Source: Cristatella mucedo (taxonomy: Eukaryota; Bryozoa; Phylactolaemata; Cristatellidae). Taken from it: a DNA stretch of 64,000 nucleotides. Location of the stretch: positions 364,001-428,000 of the forward strand of contig WPIO01000164.1 in assembly GCA_009760855.2 (NCBI GenBank), in the 5' to 3' direction. The notes under the pieces are model-generated. The model saw only the letters and a list, made by a program, of their open reading frames with translations, was not told the DNA's origin and ran no database searches. A program made the position numbers and the translations under genes. Positions 38,401-42,144 of the stretch are shown in pieces; within the stretch, counting starts at the first letter, position 1, and each line of letters begins with the position of its first letter.

Positions 38401-41400
38401 CTCCTTATCGCGAACCGTACTGACACGAACGTCAGAGTTATAGACGAAGACGATGCTGGTGGCCTGCCGAGCACAGTCCATATTAACCGCTGCAAGCCTC
38501 AGGACTGACGCCACGGACCTGAAGGTCGAACTTCCCACACACAGCACTTCGGATGACACAGATGAAAAGGAAGGTAATGAATGCCAGAAACTGACGACTG
38601 CAGATCACGCTGACAAAGTACAGGCCGAACCGACAGCGACATTACTGCTCGACCAGTACCTAGTATTTGGAGTAGGAACAGCTACTGCATTGTTTAGCTA
38701 TCAGGCTAATGCAGGCCCAGTGGGCTTGCTGCAAAGCGTGCACCAGCTGAACCCCAACCCTATTTTTACAAACTTTGTGTAGAATTCCTATGTTCTGTGG
38801 CAAGCGAAAAATTAAAAGGATAGTGCTGCTTTCGTTCTTTTCCTGTGAGTCTAGGTCGATATCACCTCGACTCCAATCAATAGGCAAGGACGTTAAAGGG
38901 CAGCAACCGTCTGGCCGCCTCATGAGGATGATGCCCACAGAGAGGACAGTGACTGCTAGCTTGCCAGAAGCGACTACACCTCGTAAACTGGACTTGCTCT
39001 GACACCTGTTAGAGAGTTTAGATTAGTGAGATTAGTAGTTCGGTTATATATTTATAATCGCGGAAACTCAAGTGTTTAGCTTATGAACCGCCACTGTATA
39101 TGTGGAGCCTCTCGAGTAGTTGGACGACATGTTCACAGACTGGACAGTTGCAGCTGCATCTTTCATCGAAAAATTTTTTCCCGGATGGTGACATGTGTAC
39201 CCTAGTGCAGGCAGAGCCACTGACATTCGATTTGTCAAGCTGGGCGTTGCCTTTCCCCGGAAGTGAAAAGCCTGAGGTCAGTGTTGTGTGCACCTGTCGC
39301 TTCTCGGCTGCTACGTTATGCCCCACCTGAGGCTGGTCGTTGAACCATTGAATTGGTGCAGCCGTTGACGTAAGCATGTGGCCCACCACAGATGCACTCC
39401 CTTAGCTGTCATGATTCAGCCCCCAGCTCGTATATATACCAGCTGGGGTAATAAAGAGTCTTGTTTGTTCAAAGCTAACGATCGTCAGCTCGTGTCTTCG
39501 TGTCTCTGTGAGATCCCATTAGAAAAGGCCCCGCTGGAGACACTGTCACATAACATCAGCTCAGCTGGGCCCGAGGACCGGAACTTGGGACGGAATGTTC
39601 GCTCTCATTAGTTGGAAGCTCTCGACTGTAGTGGCCGTCCACTCCGTCTATCCCAGAATACTCAGCTAGCTGGGTCTAGGACAGAATACGGCTTTACTGT
39701 TAGGATTGAGTCCTGCGAGGGTGGGATTATGGTAGCCGACTGTTAAAAACTAACACCCTTGTACGAGCTTGCTGCTTCCTCTCACGCCCCAGGAAGTTTA
39801 CCTTATATATGACCTTCGCCTGAATACTTGTTTAGTTTCCCCACTTGTATAGCACATGCCTGTGTATTATATCAAGTGTTGTGTACCAGGTTGATAACCC
39901 TTTAACTGCTGTTGCCGGAGGGCCCACATAACGACTAAGTATGGGCCTATATAGGGGAGGGGGCCCTAGTGGTAATAGTCTAGCATTCGTGAACTCGGCC
40001 AAATTCCTATTGTTAATGACTGCAAGGTCACTTTAGCCCTTTTTTGAAAACGAAAAAGGTGGTCAGCAGACTTTTTATAGTTCTAACTCAAGGGCGTGCA
40101 ATTTATTTTCTCAACTCTCCTGCTACATGCATCGATGACTTTCACATATGGATGGCAGCACATTTTCTGAAATTGAATGATGATAAAACAATCTTACTAG
40201 TTATACATAAACCAAGTGTTATTCGAGAATTTGAAAGGCCTACACTAAATATGAGCTCCACCAGCATATCTCCAGTTGAATCTGCACGAAATCAAGGTTT
40301 CATTTTCCAGGTGACCTTTCATTAGACGACGACGTCAGCTCAAACAACATGTCTGCCTACTTCCAGCTGTATACCGTTGCTTAAAGGCTCCCTTGTTTAT
40401 ACAGAGATACCACATCAAAGCTTGTCCATGCATTCTTGACATCCCGTCTTGACTTGTGTAACTCACTGCACGCTATCAACCGGCCTGTGTAACCAAGCAC
40501 TTACAGCTAGTGCAATCCTATGCAGCTAGGCTTTTTTGTGGCGAACATTTCAGTTGCCATATCGCACCACTTCTCGACGAAATGTGCTGGGTGCCAGTCG
40601 AGCAATACATCGATTTAAAATTTGGTCTCTCACTGATAGGTCCCTTTACTCTCTAGCTTCACCCTGCTCATTAGATCAACTGGGCTACCAAGTTAAGCAT
40701 AGTAGTACCTGCTTTTAGGAATCTAACTGTTTATCCATACGTCATACAAACCTCGAATCCTTTGGAGAATGTGGCTGACTTTCGTTAGCTCCCAACGCCG
40801 GTGACTCTATCACGACTTCCATCGCCACTTCCCCGGACACGACCGCATTTAGAAAGAAATTAAAAGCGCAACTATTTAGGAAGGCATTATGTTGTTCCAT
40901 GGGATTTTTCCTTAATGTGTTTATTCATTTTTCATGCTGGCCCCGTTGCAAGCTGCAAACAACTCCACTTGCATGCTGACCTTGTACATATCACCCGTAA
41001 CCATGATATTCTTGTAATTTATTAAGCATGCCATCACTATCCATTAGATCGTATTTTTTGCAGCAAATTTAAAGAGAATATAAATAGATTGAGGTAACTA
41101 AGGGAACTTTACCAAGTGTATTATTATTGTTATTATTCCCTGCAAAGTTGCCCTGTTATGAAGCCAATTAGTTTGTTCAAAGACGCTTGTTTTTGTAGAC
41201 AAATGCCCCGTCATTTAAATTGTTCAGATTTGGGAAAGGAAGGTCGCAAGAATTAAGGCATTAAGCATTATTATAAGATTTATTTTGACATTATCTAAGT
41301 GCTTCAGCTGTTAGGGCACTGTACCTGTGTCGAAACCATAAGCCGTGATGGCAAACTAGGTAGGGCAGTTGCTTTCATGACCTTGGTCCCGAGGTCGTGG

Positions 41401-42144
41401 GTTCAATTCCTGCTTTGGACGATCCTTTATCGACACTGCAAGCGGTGGTGATAGCAGTAAACACTCTTCTGTCGCAATACACAAAAAGGAGTTTAATCAG
41501 CTAGGATTTATTTATTTAAAAACGCAGAGCTTAGATAAACATTTACAATTTCCTCGTAGTAGGGTGAGCTATACCCTCGTATTCCTTTCATGCATTATGA
41601 CATAAACTGTCGTATATATAATATGTAATTTTAGATATATTTGGACGAAAGTACTGTTGCTTACCACTGCTTACCCTTCGCTTTTAATTTTCTTAATTTT
41701 TTTGTCCAATGTATATTAATGTGGTAGTTTACCTTAGCAACTACTCGAATTGTGGCAGAATTCGCAAATTAAAAGTAACAAAAGAAAACTGATATTAACG
41801 TTTGCAACCAGAAGTGTTGTGCTGAATTTGTCCTTAACTCAGAGCTTAAGCTCTGTGTCCCCGAGGAAAGCCCTCTTAGCAGCTTCTATTCATTTAAATG
41901 ATCATTACATTACATTGCATCTAACCTCAGGGGTAAAGATGTTTTCTTTTAATCGGCATCCGATTCCGCAGATCAGAAAGCTGCAAGGCAAGCAATATTC
42001 ATAATTGAAACGACGGACATCATAAAAAAGTGCTTGAGCATAAACAGTAGCATCTAAAGTCCTATTGTGTGAAGGCTTACCGGAAGCTAGCGATACGTTG
42101 CTTGCTGATAAGGCCAGCAAGACGTATGCAATCAAAGATGCCAT
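1477..42144 (-). CDS. Large multidomain extracellular protein gene (SP-Ig3-TSP1-CTLD-TSP1-CCP2-CTLD-TSP1-CCP), 3' end outside window
   Basis: This entry spans the exons listed individually below: 42144-42081, 32597-32178, 26787-26458, 16343-16026, 12796-12653, 10068-9883, 9761-9501, 7068-6856, 6755-6544, 6461-6248, 2400-2245, 2079-1930 and 1638-1477. What is seen: consistent GT-AG borders, almost all phase 1, and open frames with Cys/Trp patterns of Ig, thrombospondin type 1, C-type-lectin-like and sushi domains. Several junctions restore domain motifs (FW-I-A at 9883/9761; C-SDP-G-IPQN at 1930/1638). What is known: such domains occur in secreted and cell-surface recognition or adhesion proteins. 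What is inferred: that all exons belong to one transcript. The 5.7-10 kb gaps between the Ig exons could hide further exons or a second gene. Introns are full of LINE and SINE copies. No ligand, transmembrane segment or stop codon is visible. Confidence 0.6.
1765..1915 (+). mobile_element. SINE-1 copy (tRNA-derived, LINE-A-like tail)
   Basis: A B-box-like GGGCTCGAGCCC precedes a tail with GAATAGAGATTTAAGTTCTC and GCTATACAAATGAGTTATATT. The tail matches other SINE-1 copies at 26.0 and 27.4 kb and resembles the LINE-A 3' hairpin. It lies in the intron between the CCP-3 and TSP1-c exons. Confidence 0.65.
1930..2079 (-). CDS. TSP1 exon (TSP1-c)
   Basis: This 150-nt phase 1-1 exon follows a strong acceptor (ACTTTTATTTTAG) and ends before GTAATA. 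It encodes [11 protein letters not shown], the WxxWxxW tryptophan ladder of a thrombospondin type 1 repeat, then RQRTRSC with alternating Arg and several Cys, ending in CC. TSP1 repeats are extracellular and the WxxW motif is a common C-mannosylation site. It follows the CTLD-2 C-terminal exon and its last Cys starts the next sushi domain. Confidence 0.8.
2245..2400 (-). CDS. C-terminal half of CTLD-2
   Basis: The predicted 156-nt exon is phase 1-1 (donor GTAAAT; acceptor AAAGAG preceded by a modest T-rich tract). It reads [16 protein letters not shown] and PTFC, the C-x-NG-x-DC-x-FC pattern of the second half of a C-type-lectin-like domain. The WND and EPN/QPD calcium-sugar motifs are absent, so carbohydrate binding by the usual site is unlikely. 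An ATG at 2432-2434 lies in the same frame, so use as an alternative first exon cannot be excluded. The upstream part of this exon is duplicated near 3.8 kb. Confidence 0.6.
2392..2980. repeat. Direct segmental duplication, copy 1
   Basis: About 590 bp from here recur at 3780-4375 in the same orientation at roughly 80% identity by eye, with shared blocks such as CCACCTCTTTCCATAAACGA and GGAATCTCAAATTAAGTTTG. The copy includes the upstream edge of the CTLD-2C exon and its intron. Confidence 0.85.
3068..3215 (+). mobile_element. SINE-1 relic
   Basis: The head reads GCCGAGCTGG, then GGTTAAGGTGCTTGCC (A-box-like) and GCAGGTGCGATCCCC (B-box-like). It matches the heads of the copies at 35.9 and 27.3 kb. 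The tail is poorly preserved. Confidence 0.55.
3471..3774 (-). mobile_element. LINE-A 3' fragment
   Basis: It contains the 3' UTR, the terminal hairpin and the (ATT)n tail in reverse orientation. It is 5'-truncated exactly where the second copy of the local duplication begins (about 3775-3780), so it interrupts the duplicated exon. Confidence 0.85.
3780..4375. repeat. Direct segmental duplication, copy 2 (with broken CTLD exon edge)
   Basis: This is the second copy of 2392-2980. On the minus strand it retains the exon-edge sequence GAAAGAGGTGGTGGA, after which it runs straight into the LINE-A copy, so the duplicated exon is beheaded after only a few codons and should be non-functional. Confidence 0.8.
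4376..5040 (-). mobile_element. LINE-A RT fragment split by a nested LINE-A tail
   Basis: The RT-region sequence matches 29.46-29.85 kb. It is interrupted at 4572-4738 by a short LINE-A 3' end in the same orientation. Continuity of the RT sequence on both sides shows that the tail was inserted, not that the body was deleted. Confidence 0.75.
4572..4738 (-). mobile_element. Nested LINE-A 3'-end insertion (about 167 bp)
   Basis: An ATT-rich tail, hairpin and part of the 3' UTR, truncated near CAGGATCAGG, sits inside LINE-A RT sequence. Flanks GAGACCA and GGAATCA look like a degenerate duplication of the target GGGATCA found in other copies. Confidence 0.7.
5130..5490 (+). pseudogene. Possible CYLD-like deubiquitinase gene remnant
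   Basis: Two adjacent frames look protein-like. The first (about 5160-5357) carries [13 protein letters not shown] and [13 protein letters not shown]. The second (from 5354) carries KLKGRSL followed by [10 protein letters not shown], which resembles the Cys-box NSCYLDATL of the CYLD-type ubiquitin protease. The frame changes and a stop fall at a short tandem repeat (AAGGGGCGGTCATGAA / AAGGGGCGGTCATTGAA). After the Cys box the similarity fades. It could be a decayed exon or retrocopy; the family assignment rests on one motif. Confidence 0.35.
5491..6100. other. Unassigned intronic stretch
   Basis: A 104-codon minus-strand open frame (5837-5523) is present but has no recognisable domain, and no splice signals support it. 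Nothing else is called. Confidence 0.3.
6105..6248 (-). mobile_element. SINE-2 copy abutting the CTLD-2 N-terminal exon
   Basis: On the minus strand it runs GGTTACTGTTCACGAC, a B-box region, TTGCCGCTGGAAGCGGTGGTGAT and a tail ending TATCAGCTAG, matching copies at 22.0, 41.3 and 43.2 kb. Its 5' end coincides with the predicted 5' splice site at 6248/6247. Confidence 0.75.
6248..6461 (-). CDS. N-terminal half of CTLD-2
   Basis: The exon encodes [21 protein letters not shown], the W-x-C-x-A-x-L core of a C-type-lectin-like domain, and ends TVFW-MIYPI before GTTGGT (phase 1). The acceptor CTTCTCTCTTTTTCAG is strong (phase 0). However, the same frame is open upstream to 6632 and reads [10 protein letters not shown], which also fits a CTLD. 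The true 5' border is therefore uncertain: 6461, or a frameshifted fusion with the CCP-2 exon. Compared with CTLD-1 (FWI at the junction), four or five extra residues lie before the donor. Confidence 0.6.
6544..6755 (-). CDS. CCP/sushi exon (CCP-2)
   Basis: The 212-nt exon begins at TTGTTCCTAG (phase 1) and reads [36 protein letters not shown] and LPCT: four Cys and one Trp in sushi spacing. The likely donor is AGA|GTATGC (phase 0), pairing with the phase-0 acceptor at 6461 across an 82-bp intron. This is the only phase-0 junction found in the gene. Confidence 0.65.
6856..7068 (-). CDS. CCP/sushi exon (CCP-1)
   Basis: The 213-nt phase 1-1 exon lies between acceptor TTTTTATTCAAG and donor GTAATT. 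It reads [33 protein letters not shown] and LLMQC, a sushi-like arrangement with additional Cys near the start and before the final Trp. It follows TSP1-b and precedes CCP-2 by a 100-bp intron. No longer open frame is needed for this call. Confidence 0.65.
7069..7446. other. Intron, no feature seen
   Basis: AT-rich sequence without a supported exon or repeat family member. Confidence 0.4.
7447..7978 (+). mobile_element. LINE-A 3' unit (about 530 bp)
   Basis: It starts at TTTTGTCACTCAG, the same point at which the copies at 17312 and 63352 start. It includes the CTTCATTCTTAGGCTCC region, the 3' UTR and a degraded hairpin, and ends in (ATT)n. It is more diverged than the 63 kb copy. Confidence 0.8.
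7979..9500. other. Long AT-rich intron, no feature seen
   Basis: No open frame, exon border pair or repeat copy could be supported in this 1.5 kb. Confidence 0.4.
9501..9761 (-). CDS. CTLD-1 C-terminal half fused to TSP1-b in one exon
   Basis: The 261-nt phase 1-1 exon (acceptor CTTTTCAGCAG; donor GTGAAC) reads [21 protein letters not shown] (end of a CTLD), then [20 protein letters not shown] and C..EKCPGT, a TSP1 repeat. In the second module the corresponding domains are on separate exons (2245-2400 and 1930-2079), so an intron was lost or gained between them. The calcium-site WND motif is absent. Confidence 0.8.
9883..10068 (-). CDS. CTLD-1 N-terminal half
   Basis: The 186-nt phase 1-1 exon has an excellent acceptor (TTTCTTCGTTCTATCCAG) and donor GTAAGA. 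It reads [25 protein letters not shown] and PLFWI. Splicing to 9761 gives FW-I-A-M, equivalent to the FWIGL motif at the middle of C-type-lectin-like folds. The intervening intron is only 121 bp. Confidence 0.75.
10069..11085. other. Intron, no feature seen
   Basis: A good-looking minus-strand donor (GTGAGTG near 10101) lies only 33 bp from the 10068 acceptor, too close for an intron. No exon is supported in the remainder. Confidence 0.35.
11086..11485 (-). mobile_element. LINE-B 3' fragment
   Basis: It begins with TGTATCTCCGTCTGTAAC, the reverse complement of the LINE-B terminus, and continues through the 3' UTR to the end of the ORF2 C-terminal region. It is strongly diverged and 5'-truncated. 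Confidence 0.8.
11699..11989 (-). mobile_element. Probable solo LTR (291 bp) with 5-bp target duplication
   Basis: The segment begins TGTAGTTTG and ends CGAACTACA (TG...CA with a 7-bp inverted repeat) and is flanked by TTTCT on both sides (11694-11698 and 11990-11994). It is GC-richer than its surroundings. Read on the minus strand it has an AATAAA near its 3' end (about 11750). These fit a solo LTR; a small TIR transposon is the alternative. Confidence 0.6.
11990..12069. repeat. (CT)n microsatellite
   Basis: About 75 bp of nearly pure CT grew from the TCTCTTTCTAGG segment normally found in LINE-A tails; the adjoining bases are still LINE-A. Confidence 0.95.
12110..12652. other. Intron, no feature seen
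   Basis: AT-rich, without supported exons or repeats. Confidence 0.4.
12653..12796 (-). CDS. TSP1 exon (TSP1-a)
   Basis: The 144-nt phase 1-1 exon lies between acceptor TCAACCATTTCAG and donor GTAAGA. It reads [26 protein letters not shown] and C..RPQCP. This is the most canonical TSP1 repeat in the gene, with WxxW, CSxxCGxG-like and alternating Arg motifs. It lies in a different frame from the longest open frame at the same place. Confidence 0.8.
13142..13490 (-). other. CpG-rich patch with two strong donor sites
   Basis: This 280-350 bp segment is much richer in GC and CpG than its surroundings. On the minus strand it has GTAAGT donors near 13325 and at 13146. An open frame of about 110 codons ends at the second donor but shows no domain or Met start. 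It could be an alternative promoter with a non-coding first exon for the downstream TSP1/CTLD part, or a foreign GC-rich insert. Confidence 0.3.
13688..13800 (-). mobile_element. LINE-A 3' tail fragment
   Basis: It has an ATT-rich end, hairpin and CTTGCTGCAAGG, followed by loss of similarity. Only about 110 bp remain. Confidence 0.7.
13896..14099 (-). CDS. Possible helical-domain exon, unassigned
   Basis: The frame reads [16 protein letters not shown] and [13 protein letters not shown], amphipathic helices a little like the first subdomain of GAIN domains in adhesion GPCRs. An acceptor (ATTTTTCAAG) and a weak donor (GTTATT) give a phase 1-1 exon of 204 nt, matching the rest of the gene. A much better donor (TAG|GTAAGT at 13873) would include an in-frame TAG as the final codon. 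Placement between Ig-3 and TSP1-a suits the gene, but the domain call is speculative. Confidence 0.35.
14100..14649. other. Intron, no feature seen
   Basis: No exon or repeat family member is supported here. Confidence 0.35.
14650..14877 (+). mobile_element. LINE-A 3' end
   Basis: It contains the 3' UTR with GCATGCTGCCACTAACCACA, an intact terminal hairpin (AAAGCGCC ... GGGTGCTTT) and (ATT)n. It is 5'-truncated in the UTR. Confidence 0.9.
14880..16025. other. Intron, no feature seen
   Basis: AT-rich sequence without a supported exon. Confidence 0.4.
16026..16343 (-). CDS. Ig-like domain exon (Ig-3)
   Basis: The 318-nt phase 1-1 exon has acceptor TATTCTGCAG and donor GTAAGA. It reads YEAVCDYSA, then [19 protein letters not shown] and KVQCEVK, the Cys-Trp-Cys core of an immunoglobulin fold, with SEPIEFEI as a G strand. 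It has several N-glycosylation sequons. One domain per phase 1-1 exon is the usual arrangement for shuffled Ig modules. The next exon is TSP1-a or the helical exon at 14 kb. Confidence 0.75.
16344..16640. other. Intron, no feature seen
   Basis: No supported feature. Confidence 0.35.
16641..17482. repeat. (TATG)n microsatellite split by LINE-A
   Basis: TATG/CATA arrays lie at about 16670-16795 and 17313-17482, on both sides of the LINE-A copy, and appear to be one array that received the insertion. Open frames full of Tyr-Met-His in this array are meaningless. Confidence 0.85.
16796..17312 (-). mobile_element. LINE-A 3' unit (about 517 bp)
   Basis: It is nearly intact from the (ATT)n tail through the hairpin and UTR to the RT C-terminal region, ending at GAGCGACAAAACG. 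That 5' end matches those of the copies at 7447 and 63352. A 15-A run is present in the UTR. Confidence 0.9.
17520..18812 (+). mobile_element. LINE-B 5' half: endonuclease region
   Basis: It encodes an APE-type endonuclease and joins, through an ATT-rich patch, to a LINE-B 3' segment in the same orientation at 18873. The RT domain is missing, so this is an internally deleted copy. Assignment to LINE-B rests on the 3' partner. Confidence 0.65.
17844..18848 (+). pseudogene. APE-type endonuclease of a LINE (probably LINE-B), one in-frame stop
   Basis: Two open frames, 17844-18197 and 18210-18848, lie in the same frame, separated by a TAG at 18195-18197. Motifs in order: [37 protein letters not shown] (GDFN intact), HILDLVITK and LSDHCSVSF (SDH intact). 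These are the catalytic residues of exonuclease-endonuclease-phosphatase nucleases that nick target DNA for target-primed reverse transcription. The upstream part is basic and could belong to the ORF2 N-terminus. Confidence 0.75.
18813..18866. repeat. (ATT)n tract at a LINE junction
   Basis: TTATTATTATTATTC and a second ATT run separate the endonuclease part from the 3' part, and may be the remains of a LINE-A tail. Confidence 0.7.
18873..19553 (+). mobile_element. LINE-B 3' segment, plus orientation
   Basis: It starts at GTATAGTGGCTTGCC and reads through the diverged C-terminal region to TTTGTGACTTTGTAATG. It lacks the last 20 or so bases of the family and meets the next copy tail to tail. 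Confidence 0.75.
19554..21718 (-). mobile_element. LINE-B, longest copy with RT (about 2.2 kb)
   Basis: From its 3' terminus (TATCTCCGTCAGTAACTCC in plus orientation) it runs through the UTR, the ORF2 C-terminus, the complete RT core and the pre-RT linker, and stops at about 21718 against a LINE-A fragment. The endonuclease is missing, so it is 5'-truncated. Confidence 0.85.
20064..20981 (-). pseudogene. LINE-B reverse transcriptase domain
   Basis: RT blocks in order: [49 protein letters not shown] and [13 protein letters not shown], then the thumb with [12 protein letters not shown]. The catalytic YADD box reads YADN, so one metal-binding Asp is replaced and the enzyme is expected to be inactive. 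The upstream linker continues in other frames to 21.7 kb ([16 protein letters not shown] at 21.2 kb). Confidence 0.9.
21719..21992 (-). mobile_element. LINE-A 3' UTR fragment
   Basis: It matches the LINE-A UTR from CTAGGTGCTTTACGTTTGC to CCTAAATAGGTGTG. The terminal (ATT)n is missing and replaced by the LINE-B border. Confidence 0.8.
22035..22215 (-). mobile_element. SINE-2, well preserved
   Basis: On the minus strand: GAGCCGTGATGGC, AAGGTAAGGCGGTTAC (A-box-like), CCGAGGTCGTGGGTACGATT (B-box-like), ATCGCCACTGCAAGCTGTGG, GCTATACAAAAAG and the end AATCAGCTAGG. This copy defines the family together with 41338-41510. Confidence 0.8.
22277..22864 (-). pseudogene. LINE-A linker between endonuclease and RT
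   Basis: It reads [28 protein letters not shown] and SSLPDDPC, the linker seen at 57.96-58.25 kb in the long LINE-A copy. Frames break near 22430; no RT follows. Confidence 0.8.
23018..23135. repeat. CT-rich microsatellite
   Basis: Impure (CT)n of about 115 bp. Unlike the 12.0 kb tract, no LINE-A bases adjoin it. Confidence 0.9.
23222..23505 (-). mobile_element. LINE-B 3' fragment, diverged
   Basis: It matches the LINE-B UTR (AGAGTTTTCTATAGCACTCG, ACAGACTTCGTCTGGCGC) to the AGGTCTAACGCCTGCAGA region, then stops against a LINE-A tail. Confidence 0.75.
23506..23600 (-). mobile_element. LINE-A terminal fragment
   Basis: ATT-rich end, GATAAATCGCTCTCAGAGAA and part of the hairpin only. Confidence 0.65.
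23601..24654. other. Intron, no assigned feature
   Basis: A plus-strand frame (23577-23792) reads [20 protein letters not shown] but has no recognisable family or splice support. Confidence 0.3.
24655..24835 (-). mobile_element. LINE-A 3' UTR fragment
   Basis: Diverged match from ACAGAGATCTCAATCAC to GACGCAAGAACAGTGTC. Confidence 0.65.
25185..25675 (+). mobile_element. LINE-A 3' fragment with RT C-terminal frame
   Basis: An open frame (25184-25573) reads [20 protein letters not shown], the diverged equivalent of [21 protein letters not shown]. The UTR and a degraded ATT tail follow. Confidence 0.8.
25976..26125 (+). mobile_element. SINE-1 copy
   Basis: Head TGCCGGTCAAGTGGTTACGG, B-box-like GGCTTGAGCCC, then GTAAAGTGCGTGAATAGAG with the hairpin AGAGATTAAGTTCTCT and GTGCTATACAAATGAATTAT. 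Best copy for the shared tail with LINE-A. Confidence 0.75.
26126..26457. other. Intron next to Ig-2
   Basis: No feature beyond the donor region of Ig-2; the plus-strand open frame across it is antisense to the exon. Confidence 0.4.
26458..26787 (-). CDS. Ig-like domain exon (Ig-2)
   Basis: The 330-nt phase 1-1 exon has acceptor GCTTGCGTTGCAG and donor GTGAGT. It reads [35 protein letters not shown] and SETI, the Cys-Trp-Leu-Cys core of an Ig domain. Placing Ig-2 between Ig-1 and Ig-3 keeps the phase-1 frame throughout. Confidence 0.8.
26788..27288. other. Intron, no feature seen
   Basis: No feature supported. Confidence 0.35.
27289..27432 (+). mobile_element. SINE-1 copy
   Basis: Head AACCGAGCTGGTTTCATCTA, tail AACAGAGATATCGTTTCTCT and GGGGTGCTATAAACAATAAG. 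Confidence 0.65.
27433..28517. other. Intron, no feature seen
   Basis: No convincing exon. A minus-strand donor GTAATT near 28336 follows a short open frame, but no matching acceptor or domain was found. Confidence 0.35.
29474..30096 (-). pseudogene. LINE-A reverse transcriptase core, frame-broken
   Basis: Two frames: 30096-29764 with [30 protein letters not shown] and [17 protein letters not shown], then 29755-29474 with [14 protein letters not shown] and [13 protein letters not shown]. The YADD catalytic box is intact, but the break between frames prevents a full RT. Confidence 0.85.
30677..31165 (-). pseudogene. LINE-A endonuclease C-terminal part and linker
   Basis: Two frames (31165-30920 and 30919-30677) carry [28 protein letters not shown] and [17 protein letters not shown], matching the 57.4-58.1 kb endonuclease. 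Part of the catalytic core is deleted here. Confidence 0.75.
31250..31800 (-). mobile_element. Diverged LINE-A RT remnant
   Basis: TAGAAGTGAAAGCCTAGATT, AGGGACCCCATATTTCAG and AAAGACTTTGTGTTCAATAG match LINE-A RT positions in order. The 3' end is absent. Confidence 0.75.
31801..32177. other. Intron, no feature seen
   Basis: No feature supported. Confidence 0.35.
32178..32597 (-). CDS. Ig-like domain exon (Ig-1), 140 codons
   Basis: The 420-nt phase 1-1 exon has a strong acceptor (AATGTTTCTTGCAG) and donor GTAAGT. It reads [34 protein letters not shown] and [11 protein letters not shown], consistent with an Ig-like fold with additional Cys; the central Trp is less clear than in Ig-2 and Ig-3. 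Joining to the signal-peptide exon gives SLAS-EPTFLS, a natural mature N-terminus. The open frame continues upstream of the acceptor without a Met, so the intron is preferred. Confidence 0.7.
32598..33527. other. Intron, no feature seen
   Basis: AT-rich, no supported feature. Confidence 0.4.
33528..34555 (-). mobile_element. LINE-B with internal deletion
   Basis: The terminus and UTR (33528-33790) join directly to the RT region (from about 33797), skipping the whole C-terminal domain. RT and linker sequence follow to 34555. Frames are broken; [17 protein letters not shown]-like linker is readable at 34.49 kb. Confidence 0.8.
34683..34916 (+). pseudogene. Unassigned open frame, faintly RhoGEF-like
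   Basis: It encodes [29 protein letters not shown] and [20 protein letters not shown]. The pattern L.L..L..P at its end recalls the PxQR helix of DH (RhoGEF) domains but lacks the key residues. It ends in TGA without splice support. Function unknown. Confidence 0.2.
34920..35409. other. Spacer, no feature seen
   Basis: No feature supported. Confidence 0.35.
35410..36337 (-). mobile_element. LINE-A 3' part split by SINE-1
   Basis: (ATT)n, hairpin and UTR lie at 35410-35560, C-terminal coding at 35640-35830 and 36050-36337. SINE-1 interrupts at 35895-36050 in the opposite orientation. Confidence 0.75.
35895..36050 (+). mobile_element. SINE-1 inserted in LINE-A
   Basis: Best-preserved tRNA-like head: GCCGAGCTGGTTTGGTCTAG, CGGTTAAGGTGCTCGG, GTCGTGGGCTGAAGCCC. 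The long distance between the boxes suggests a Leu- or Ser-type tRNA ancestor. The tail is degraded. Confidence 0.75.
36338..36872. mobile_element. LINE-B with 5' inversion
   Basis: 36677-36872 is the LINE-B 3' end in plus orientation, down to GGAGATACATTACATTA. 36418-36676 is the adjacent upstream segment in minus orientation, with about 20 bp lost at the switch. 36338-36417 is a short RT-region piece, also minus. Confidence 0.8.
36880..37150 (+). pseudogene. Gypsy RNase H domain fragment
   Basis: The frame reads AVAFGS, stop, [30 protein letters not shown] and [11 protein letters not shown], the signature of Ty3/Gypsy RNase H. The internal stop is TGA where the family has Arg (CGA), consistent with CpG decay. 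Confidence 0.8.
37292..38510 (+). pseudogene. Gypsy integrase, frame-broken
   Basis: The HHCC zinc finger reads [17 protein letters not shown] and [10 protein letters not shown] (37.46-37.6 kb). The core has [12 protein letters not shown] (first Asp) and [11 protein letters not shown] (second Asp) in 37673-37966. The GPY-like C-terminal module GPLLIANRT and [10 protein letters not shown] lies at 38.39-38.5 kb. At least four frame breaks or stops make it inactive. Confidence 0.8.
39408..39550 (+). repeat. Putative 3' LTR of the Gypsy relic
   Basis: It begins TGTCATGATTCAG and ends CACTGTCACA, with TATATATA at about 39430 and AATAAAG at about 39450. No second LTR is in the window to confirm the borders. 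Confidence 0.45.
39551..40084. other. Spacer, no feature seen
   Basis: No feature supported. Confidence 0.3.
40085..41138 (+). mobile_element. LINE-A 3' copy, diverged
   Basis: It starts in the post-YADD region ([16 protein letters not shown]), continues through the C-terminal domain with frame breaks and ends with a degraded hairpin and ATTATTATTGTTATTATT. Confidence 0.85.
41338..41510 (+). mobile_element. SINE-2, plus orientation
   Basis: AGCCGTGATGGCAAACTAGG, GGCAGTTGCTTTCATGACC, GTCGTGGGTTCAATTCCTG (B-box), ATCGACACTGCAAGCGGTGG and the end TTTAATCAGCTAGG. Confidence 0.8.
41511..42080. other. First intron, no further feature
   Basis: AT-rich sequence following the signal-peptide exon's donor on the minus strand. 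No second exon seen. Confidence 0.4.
42081..42144 (-). CDS. Signal-peptide first coding exon
   Basis: ATG at 42144 opens [20 protein letters not shown], a hydrophobic 20-residue signal peptide, followed by a phase-1 donor GTAAGC. A signal peptide alone on a phase-1-ending first exon is typical of modular extracellular proteins. This is the only such exon upstream of Ig-1 on this strand. Assignment to the same gene is inferred from phase and order. Confidence 0.7.

Larger units (their letters stand above)
36873..39550 (+). mobile_element. Ty3/Gypsy-type LTR retrotransposon relic, 5'-truncated
   Basis: In order: RNase H, integrase zinc finger, integrase core, GPY-like module and a putative 3' LTR. 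The upstream gag, protease and RT are absent; the element starts where the LINE-B tail ends. Many stops and frameshifts are present. Confidence 0.8.
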
